Below the pieces are notes generated by a model, which saw only the letters and a program-made list of their open reading frames with translations, was not told the origin of the DNA and ran no database searches. A DNA stretch of 36,837 bases from Legionellaceae bacterium. Lineage in GTDB: Bacteria; Pseudomonadota; Gammaproteobacteria; Legionellales; Legionellaceae. Location of the stretch: the NCBI GenBank assembly GCA_947504875.1, contig CANNJI010000020.1, positions 1 to 36,837 of the forward strand. The letters are read 5' to 3'. The position numbers were made by a program, and so were the translations under genes. The number at the start of each line of letters is the position of its first letter. The stretch's first letter is position 1. Positions 31,515-36,837 of this stretch are shown in pieces.

Positions 31515-33809
31515 ATGATGAGTAATCTAAAAAAATGTTTACAATGGTTTGGTTTATTGTTAGCCCCTGTTGGTCTCGTTTTTGCAAGCAGCAGTAACCC
31601 TATCCCGTGGGAGCAAACGCAAAGTTTTCCTGCAGAGGTCTTTATTTCTGGTGGGACGTATGTTGCTGAATATAGGTTTGTTAATGCGATACCCTTTAAA
31701 ATGCCAACCCCTCTGGTTATTGAAAAAAAAACCCAGACCCCTGCTGAATTTTCATATGATGATTATTGCACAGGAAAAAAACTAGATTATTTAGAGTCCT
31801 GCACCGTTACTATTTATTTAAATCCAACGACAGCAGGTACAAAATCAATTCAATTAACAGAAGTGTATGGAAATGATCGTGTTCCGCTACCGCAAATAAG
31901 TACGGTTGCAACAAACACCAACGGCGGCACAGAGATCACTGGCACGCCAACACTCCAATTGCCAGTAGATTTAGCCATTAATGCCTCGGCCCCTTGGTTA
32001 TTTAGATACACCAATGATGGAACAAGCGGGGCAACGGGGGTTAATGTGGTTGTTTCTGGCGGAAGTTATAGCACTGATTGTGGTTTGGATTTAAGCAGCA
32101 CGCCGCCGAGTAACACGTGTTATGTCCGAGGCACCTATACCGCAACGTCAGCTGGCCCTCATACCATAGCGGCTACCCTTTCCTATACGCAAGGTTCACC
32201 GGTTGAGCTCAGCACCTCAACCAATGGCGGCGATGGTACCAGTGGACTCGTATGTAAGCCTGCAGTGGCGTTTGCCCCTGAGACGAAGATTGATTCGATC
32301 GTCCCCATTACGTTGTTGTGTACCAATAAAACCGCACTGCCTATTACAATTACGGGTCGTACGACTACTTTACCATTACCCGCAAGTCAAGGCTCGTTTG
32401 CTATAGGCGCTGGCGGAGATAATTGTACGGCGCAGACTTTGGCCAGTACCGGGAGTTGTCAGTTGAAAGGTAGTTATACCGCCCCAAATAACCCTATCGC
32501 CAATGTCACTATCGGGCTAAGCGTAAATTATAACACTCCAAGCCACAGCGGATTAAATTCGGTTACCTCAACATCAACAGATATTGTGACCCTGATTATT
32601 AATCAACGAAACATTACAGTGATTAATCAGTGTAATTTTGATGTGTGGTGGTCGATGGTCGGTGGTGCCATTACGGACTCACCGGCGTGTAATGGAACAG
32701 GGATCAATGGTGGTTGCCTCATAGGCTCTACGTGTAATGTCTCTGCAAAATTATGCTATTACAACAATTATGGCCCACTCACGGGGGGCTATAAATTGGC
32801 AAACGGTGGGCAAGCAACCACGCAAGTGATTGAAACAGCGGCGTCTACAACAAGTGATCATATTTTGTGGAAAGGTTTAATTGCCGCGGCCAATCAATGT
32901 ACTGAGGGTGACACGTGCTTGAATAATGATTGCCAAAGCAATGGAGGAACAACCTCCTGTACTGCAGGCGTTGGTTTTAAACAGCCTTCAACCGAAGCGG
33001 AGTTTACGTTTTTATTAACAGGACCAAGTCGAGTTGACAGTTATGACATCAGCAATGTGAATGGGTTTTCTATTCCGATGTCGATGGCGACGAGTGTGAG
33101 TGCTTCTGGCTACAGCTGTGGTACTGCGGGTAGTATTGTGGCCTCAGGTGGTTTGAACGCTTGTAATTACCAACAGATGTCGCCGCCTACCAATATGTAT
33201 TATTGGGTGACGAACACCAACACCGCGTGTAACAGTGGAAATACATGCTCAGATAACAGCCAAATTTGCGGCCTCTCTTTTAGTACCACAGCGAATAAAT
33301 TTGTACGAAATTGCGGAGACTTCTTGGGCTTTTGGGCAGCTGATCAAATTTGTGGTGTTGACAGCAGTTATACCTCGACCTTTGGGGATAACTTTAGTTG
33401 CAATCAAGTGTTAAGCAGTCCATTCCCAGCCAACACCTATACCTTGACGCAGTTGTTAAAATGCAGCCCGCCTGTATCAACAGCACCGCTTTTTAACAGT
33501 TGCTATTTATCTTACACGGGAAATCCTTCGAGTACGGAGCTTACGCAATGCTGTGGATGTTCCGATTGGGTTGGTATTGCAACGCCCAGTGCATCGTGCC
33601 CTTCTGGGCAAAGCGATCCGCAGTGGACTAAGTATGTCTATGGCTTGATTAAATGGATGAAGGAGGCGTGTCCTACCAGCTATACCTATCCTTATGATGA
33701 CAAGGCAAGTTCGTTTACGTGTGAGGCTAGTGAGACGACAGACTATACCATTACATTTTGTCCTGGAGGACAGAGCGGTTTACCTGCGAACAAAACAGAC
33801 GGGCGCTAG
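31515..33809 (+). CDS. Secreted cysteine-rich thaumatin-like protein
   Basis: This 764-residue protein has a signal peptide cleaved near VFA-SSS (residue 24). Residues about 30-360 form Ser/Thr-rich Ig-like or choice-of-anchor-like modules, each with paired Cys. From about 366 to the end it matches thaumatin-like proteins: ITVINQCNFDVWWS at the start, EFTFLLTGPSRVDSYDISNV with NGFSIPMSM (the usual D-V-S-V-D-G-x-N-x-P pattern), and CPTSYTYPYDDKASSFTC with YTITFCPGG at the end. Many Cys imply disulphides formed in the periplasm. Thaumatin domains are best known from plants and fungi, and also occur in some Legionella-group bacteria. The TAG stop coincides with an IS630 insertion yet is preserved. 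Confidence 0.85.
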   Translation: MMSNLKKCLQWFGLLLAPVGLVFASSSNPIPWEQTQSFPAEVFISGGTYVAEYRFVNAIPFKMPTPLVIEKKTQTPAEFSYDDYCTGKKLDYLESCTVTIYLNPTTAGTKSIQLTEVYGNDRVPLPQISTVATNTNGGTEITGTPTLQLPVDLAINASAPWLFRYTNDGTSGATGVNVVVSGGSYSTDCGLDLSSTPPSNTCYVRGTYTATSAGPHTIAATLSYTQGSPVELSTSTNGGDGTSGLVCKPAVAFAPETKIDSIVPITLLCTNKTALPITITGRTTTLPLPASQGSFAIGAGGDNCTAQTLASTGSCQLKGSYTAPNNPIANVTIGLSVNYNTPSHSGLNSVTSTSTDIVTLIINQRNITVINQCNFDVWWSMVGGAITDSPACNGTGINGGCLIGSTCNVSAKLCYYNNYGPLTGGYKLANGGQATTQVIETAASTTSDHILWKGLIAAANQCTEGDTCLNNDCQSNGGTTSCTAGVGFKQPSTEAEFTFLLTGPSRVDSYDISNVNGFSIPMSMATSVSASGYSCGTAGSIVASGGLNACNYQQMSPPTNMYYWVTNTNTACNSGNTCSDNSQICGLSFSTTANKFVRNCGDFLGFWAADQICGVDSSYTSTFGDNFSCNQVLSSPFPANTYTLTQLLKCSPPVSTAPLFNSCYLSYTGNPSSTELTQCCGCSDWVGIATPSASCPSGQSDPQWTKYVYGLIKWMKEACPTSYTYPYDDKASSFTCEASETTDYTITFCPGGQSGLPANKTDGR

Positions 33810-33837
33810 TACCGAAACCATTTAGTTTTGACAGGTT
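33809..33837. repeat. Left terminal inverted repeat of the IS630 element
   Basis: It matches the right repeat at 35272-35300 in 24 of 29 positions; the four-base mismatch block follows the first five bases. The transposase stop codon lies within it. Confidence 0.9.
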
Positions 33838-34949
33838 AGCTTCCCATAAGCCTTGTCCAGTTTCTCTCTAGCTGTATCAACATTGAACATCCATTTGATG
33901 GAGGCTTTTTCTTCATTCCGCAGCTTTTCCCAATGCGCCAATTCCTCAATAAGTAATGCTTTGTTTGCAATGCGTCTATCCAAACATTGTTGATTCATAT
34001 TGCCAATTTCAATTTCAGCCATATTTAACCAGCTGGCATGTTTGGGCGTATAATGAAACTCCAAACGCCGTAATATGCGACGCGCTTCCGCTGGGGGGAA
34101 CGCTTTGTATAATGAAGCTTCGTGGTGAGTGCATAAATTATCTAACACGACCCGAACAACATCGGCTTCGGGATAATCATGATCAACTAATTCACGCATG
34201 CATTCAGCAAAATCTACGGCAGTTTTTCGATCGGTAACCTTTGCTTTTCGCCATCCACGATGCCGATCAAAAAACATAAAAATATTGGCCATACCGGCAC
34301 GCTGATATTCATAATCATCTTTGGCAACCTTACCTGGCTTCATCGGTATCGGCTCATTAACATGGTCAACGAGCTGTTTGCCAGCCTCATCAAAATTAAT
34401 CACAGGGCGTCGCGGATCCGCTGGTTCAGCGTAAAGATCCAAAACGTGCTCCATGCGTGCAATATATGCTGCATCTAATTTTCCAATGCACCACATTTTT
34501 TTCTGCCATGGTTTCAAGTCATTATCTTTTAGTCTTTGGCGTATTGTTTCTGGTGAAATTGTTTCAAGTTCTGTCAGTGAAATTAATTGGTCACCTAACA
34601 TGCTTAAGGTCCATCGGCAGCGTCCTTTGGGTGGCTCACTACATGTTATTGCAATTAACAATGCCTCCTGATTACCATCTAATTTGCGCGGTTGACCACT
34701 ACGTGGGTCATCATGAATAGCGTCCGATAGTCCATATTCAACGAAGTAGCGTCTTGTACGATGTATCGTTGACTGGCTAATCAACAGTAATTCTGCAATA
34801 GCATCGTCCGTATAAATCTGAGCATGACTCATTAACAAAATTTGAGCGCGTTTTATTTTTCGAGCCGAATGTTTACCTTGCGATGTTATTTGCTCTAATT
34901 CCGATTGTTCGTCTGCATTCAAAACGACTTTATATTTAATCACGATCAA
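33822..34949 (-). CDS. IS630-family transposase
   Basis: This 375-residue transposase has an N-terminal helix-turn-helix region (DDAIAELLLISQSTIHRTRR, about 48-67) and a DDE catalytic domain. The acidic residues are Asp187 (NFDEAG), Asp270 (VLDNLCTH) and probably Glu312 (SWLNMAEIE), about 41 residues after the second Asp. YTPKHASWLNMAEIE is a strong IS630 signature. It is uninterrupted. The start is TTG 34949 with AAGGA close upstream, or GTG 34943. Its 5' end almost abuts the divergent LexA-like gene, so one operator could control both. It fills most of the element and ends inside the left inverted repeat. Confidence 0.95.
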   Translation of the reverse strand: MIVIKYKVVLNADEQSELEQITSQGKHSARKIKRAQILLMSHAQIYTDDAIAELLLISQSTIHRTRRYFVEYGLSDAIHDDPRSGQPRKLDGNQEALLIAITCSEPPKGRCRWTLSMLGDQLISLTELETISPETIRQRLKDNDLKPWQKKMWCIGKLDAAYIARMEHVLDLYAEPADPRRPVINFDEAGKQLVDHVNEPIPMKPGKVAKDDYEYQRAGMANIFMFFDRHRGWRKAKVTDRKTAVDFAECMRELVDHDYPEADVVRVVLDNLCTHHEASLYKAFPPAEARRILRRLEFHYTPKHASWLNMAEIEIGNMNQQCLDRRIANKALLIEELAHWEKLRNEEKASIKWMFNVDTAREKLDKAYGKLTCQN

Positions 34950-34971
34950 CGTATCCTTGTTATTTAAAAAT

Positions 34972-35253
34972 ATGCGATTTGATCATATGAAGACTGACTT
35001 GTCGATCGATGAAGAAGAAAAAAGTTATACTGAAAAACAGGGCCAATACCTGGCATTTATTTTTTACTACACGAAAATAAATGGTGTTCCTCCCGCGCAA
35101 ATTGATTTACAGCGTTATTTCGCGGTAACACCACCTACCATTCATCAGATGATTTTACAGCTTGAGAAAAAGGGATTGATTTCACGCACTCCAAACACAG
35201 CAAGGTCGCTTAAACTTCGCATCTCAGAAGAGCAACTACCAAGATTAAAATAA
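34972..35253 (+). CDS. LexA-type winged-helix protein inside the IS
   Basis: This small protein (93 residues from ATG 34972; ATG 34987 or TTG 34957 are alternatives, none with a clear ribosome binding site) resembles the LexA N-terminal DNA-binding domain. YTEKQGQYLAFIFYYTKING, then PPAQIDLQRYFAVTPPTIHQ and MILQLEKKGLISRTPNTARS match the LexA pattern of helix, recognition helix and wing. The LexA C-terminal self-cleavage domain is absent. It is transcribed away from the transposase with overlapping 5' regions, so it plausibly represses the transposase promoter or senses a host state. It lies wholly within the inverted repeats, so it moves with the element. Confidence 0.75.
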   Translation: MRFDHMKTDLSIDEEEKSYTEKQGQYLAFIFYYTKINGVPPAQIDLQRYFAVTPPTIHQMILQLEKKGLISRTPNTARSLKLRISEEQLPRLK

Positions 35254-35271
35254 AATCAGTTTGTACTGGGC

Positions 35272-35300
35272 AACTTGTCAAAACTAAATGGAAAAGGTAC
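35272..35300. repeat. Right terminal inverted repeat of the IS630 element
   Basis: It is the inverted partner of 33809-33837 and is followed immediately by the duplicated TA at 35301-35302. Confidence 0.9.
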
Positions 35301-35313
35301 TAGCTTTAAGCCT

Positions 35314-36654
35314 TTAAAGACATTTAAAACGTTTCAATTTACCGGTTTCCTCATGACGCTTTAAATGTTCAACCAATTTAATTTCAATTGTTGGGTTTGA
35401 TAAACCTAATTGTTGCAGTTGATACTCCAGATCTTTTTTCATTTTTTCACTCGAAATGCTTGACTCACGGTCTGGTACAATCAAAACTTCAGCGCCATTT
35501 TTTGTTTGTATTACTTGATATTCATCCACCCCTGAATCCACCATAATTGCATTTTCGAATACTTCAGCGATCACGATCACTTGTCCATAAACAAAATCGT
35601 CTTCATGACGCCCTTCAACTGAACTGATTAACTGAAATTGAGAACCACAAGGACATGTCTCTCTCAGCAATACGATCCGATCATCCATCTCATAACGAAA
35701 CACAGGCATTGATTTACGAAATAAATTGGTTATTAAAATTTTTTCCGATCGCTGTCCAACCTCAACAGGATTATATTGTTCATCCACCGGTTCGATGATC
35801 ACCATATCTTCACATAAATGAAGATGCCCATTTGAATAATCACATGAAACAGCATGAATACCCGCATCTGTCGAACCCCAATTGTTAATTAATTTTACAT
35901 CTGGCCAAGCCTTATGAATTGATTCGATCATCAAAGGCAATAAAGGCTCTGCTCCTACTAAAATTCTCCTAGGATTAATTTTTAATTGACCTTTAGTTGC
36001 TTTTAATGCCAATCGTGCGATCACAGAAGGATATCCATTCAAATGTGTGGGTTGACAATCATTTAAATCGTTGACTAAATCATCTATAGGAGCCAATGCA
36101 GAAAAGGCACGCGCTTGCATATTAGGTACAACGGGAAAAGATAATACCGTTTCACTCAGGTGCACAGGCCGAAGCGCGCCTATAGAAGCGACCATCAATG
36201 GTTCTTTCGAATAACACATTGAATCACAAAATTCATCACGTAATTGATATTGGTATAATGAGGCTAATGTCAATGCGATTTCATTTGAATCCCAAACAAA
36301 CATGCCTCGACGACCAGATGAGCCACCCGATGCAAAAATATGGTGTCCATTATACAAATCATATCCCTGCTCCGTCATTAAAAATGCACCCGCCTCTTCA
36401 ATACTCAATCGTCTATCGGTCACAATGTCGTTCCAATGTTCCATAACATCTTTTTTATTCATGATTGGAATATCGTTTAAGGCATTTAAAGTCATCTGAA
36501 ATGGATCAATATGCTTCAATCGCTCTTGGTACCAAGGGGAATGGGTTTTTGCATAAGCAAGCATGTCTCTTAATCGTTTCTCTTGCAAATAGGCTATTTG
36601 AGCTCGACTTAAAAGCAATCGCATCGTTTGATTCATCAAGAAATAACGTGACAT
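35314..36654 (-). CDS. PaaK/CapK-like acyl-adenylating enzyme
   Basis: This 446-residue protein resembles phenylacetate-CoA ligase/CapK-type members of the ANL superfamily, which activate carboxylates with ATP. FASGGSSGRRGMF is the phosphate-binding loop. YPSVIARLAL, VGAEPLLPLMIESI, NNWGSTDAG and FRYEMDDRIVL followed by CPCGS are typical of the family, and a C-terminal alpha/beta subdomain ends the protein. The acyl substrate is unknown. ATG 36654 has no good ribosome binding site, yet the frame is open for 23 more codons upstream without any ATG, GTG or TTG. A strong site at 36721 starts in another frame. The true N-terminus may therefore have been lost to a one-base frameshift. Its stop was convergent with the thaumatin gene before the IS insertion. 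Confidence 0.85.
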   Translation of the reverse strand: MSRYFLMNQTMRLLLSRAQIAYLQEKRLRDMLAYAKTHSPWYQERLKHIDPFQMTLNALNDIPIMNKKDVMEHWNDIVTDRRLSIEEAGAFLMTEQGYDLYNGHHIFASGGSSGRRGMFVWDSNEIALTLASLYQYQLRDEFCDSMCYSKEPLMVASIGALRPVHLSETVLSFPVVPNMQARAFSALAPIDDLVNDLNDCQPTHLNGYPSVIARLALKATKGQLKINPRRILVGAEPLLPLMIESIHKAWPDVKLINNWGSTDAGIHAVSCDYSNGHLHLCEDMVIIEPVDEQYNPVEVGQRSEKILITNLFRKSMPVFRYEMDDRIVLLRETCPCGSQFQLISSVEGRHEDDFVYGQVIVIAEVFENAIMVDSGVDEYQVIQTKNGAEVLIVPDRESSISSEKMKKDLEYQLQQLGLSNPTIEIKLVEHLKRHEETGKLKRFKCL

Positions 36655-36691
36655 CTCGAGCGAATCTTGGGCAGCAAGCGGTCTATGATGA

Positions 36692-36721
36692 TCAAGTCCT
36701 AAAGTTGCTGTAAAGATCCAT
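36692..36721 (-). other. Nine-codon ORF behind a strong RBS (leader or frameshifted start)
   Basis: AGGGGTGAGGA followed 5 nt later by ATG 36721 is the best ribosome binding site near the PaaK-like gene, but its frame reads MDLYSNFRT and stops at TGA 36692-36694. Skipping one base (36700) joins MDLYSNF to GLDHHRPLAAQDSLE and then the Met at 36654, giving a 468-residue protein. It is either a true short leader peptide or the 5' end of a frameshifted ligase gene. Confidence 0.55.
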
Positions 36722-36743
36722 TTTTATCCTCACCCCTAATTTT

Positions 36744-36837
36744 TTACTGATTAATTGCAATCACATTACTTTGAGTTTCAGCAGCATTTTTTTCGTTTTT
36801 CCATTCCCAAAACTCAGTCATATCGAAGTATTTTGCT
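36744..36837 (-). CDS. C-terminal end of an upstream minus-strand gene (partial)
   Basis: The minus strand is open from the window edge to TAA 36746-36744, ending KYFDMTEFWEWKNEKNAAET followed by QSNVIAINQ. The sequence looks protein-like, and the stop lies 22 nt upstream of ATG 36721, the usual spacing inside an operon. It is too short to identify. It is probably the gene preceding the PaaK-like enzyme in one transcript. Confidence 0.5.
   Translation of the reverse strand, partial: AKYFDMTEFWEWKNEKNAAETQSNVIAINQ

Larger units (their letters stand above)
33809..35300. mobile_element. IS630-family insertion sequence with passenger gene
   Basis: The 1492-bp element is bounded by imperfect 29-bp inverted repeats, 33809-33837 and 35272-35300 (GTACC, four variable bases, then CCATTTAGTTTTGACA, 24 of 29 matching). 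TA dinucleotides at 33807-33808 and 35301-35302 flank it, the target duplication expected of IS630. It carries an intact transposase gene on the minus strand and a LexA-like gene on the plus strand. Both ends and the transposase are intact, so the copy may be active. Confidence 0.92.

Overview
The window looks like a chromosomal segment of a moderately AT-rich gammaproteobacterium. The housekeeping genes (smpB, glmS, tex, rpiA, priA, polA, lpxD, guaC, petABC) have gammaproteobacterial architecture. Several accessory genes resemble those of intracellular Legionellales: two outer-membrane barrel proteins, a class 3 lipase with an acidic tail, a secreted thaumatin-like protein, low-complexity acidic proteins, and a PTPS-like gene with a pteridine reductase. 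The order-level assignment is an inference from gene content, not a database match. I saw no tRNA, rRNA, CRISPR array or phage module.

Layout. Positions 1-1229 hold two low-complexity acidic genes on the plus strand; the first is cut by the window edge and carries a 42-bp direct repeat. Positions 1277-5132 are on the minus strand: phoH-like, guaC and an AAA/DUF4143 ATPase, with a 103-bp palindrome between the last two. Positions 5241-12494 are on the plus strand: smpB-glmS (terminator), tex with a coupled unknown 545-aa gene, then an outer-membrane barrel gene (terminator). rpiA (12561-13217) converges with a tight minus-strand operon (16907-13305) of MidA-like methyltransferase, PTPS-like protein and priA. 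A pteridine reductase diverges from that operon and converges, with overlapping stops, on an unknown membrane protein. petA-petB-petC (18822-21108) encode a cytochrome bc1 complex with 4-nt gene overlaps.

A glycosyltransferase (minus), a di-iron-like membrane protein and a lipase (plus) follow. fabF-lpxD-polA (30238-25219) form a minus-strand operon with a good sigma70-type promoter. From 30455 a SPOR-domain outer-membrane protein and a thaumatin-like secreted protein run on the plus strand. An IS630-type element (33809-35300) sits in the thaumatin gene's stop codon and carries a LexA-type winged-helix gene opposite its transposase. The window ends with a PaaK/CapK-like adenylating enzyme with an odd 5' end, and the last codons of one more minus-strand gene.

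Points of most interest: (1) palindromic elements at 2576, 21117 and 22511, of which the first and third share a loop core but have different stems, and the first and second share stem sequence; (2) the IS630 element with its LexA-like passenger, inserted so that the target gene's TAG stop is regenerated; (3) the cysteine-rich thaumatin-like protein; (4) the ligase gene, whose strong ribosome binding site leads into a 9-codon ORF out of frame with the main ORF, suggesting a frameshift or a leader peptide; (5) a PTPS homologue lacking the usual cysteine beside a PTR1-type pteridine reductase. Several start codons given here are shorter than the longest open frame, chosen from ribosome binding sites, signal peptides or promoters.
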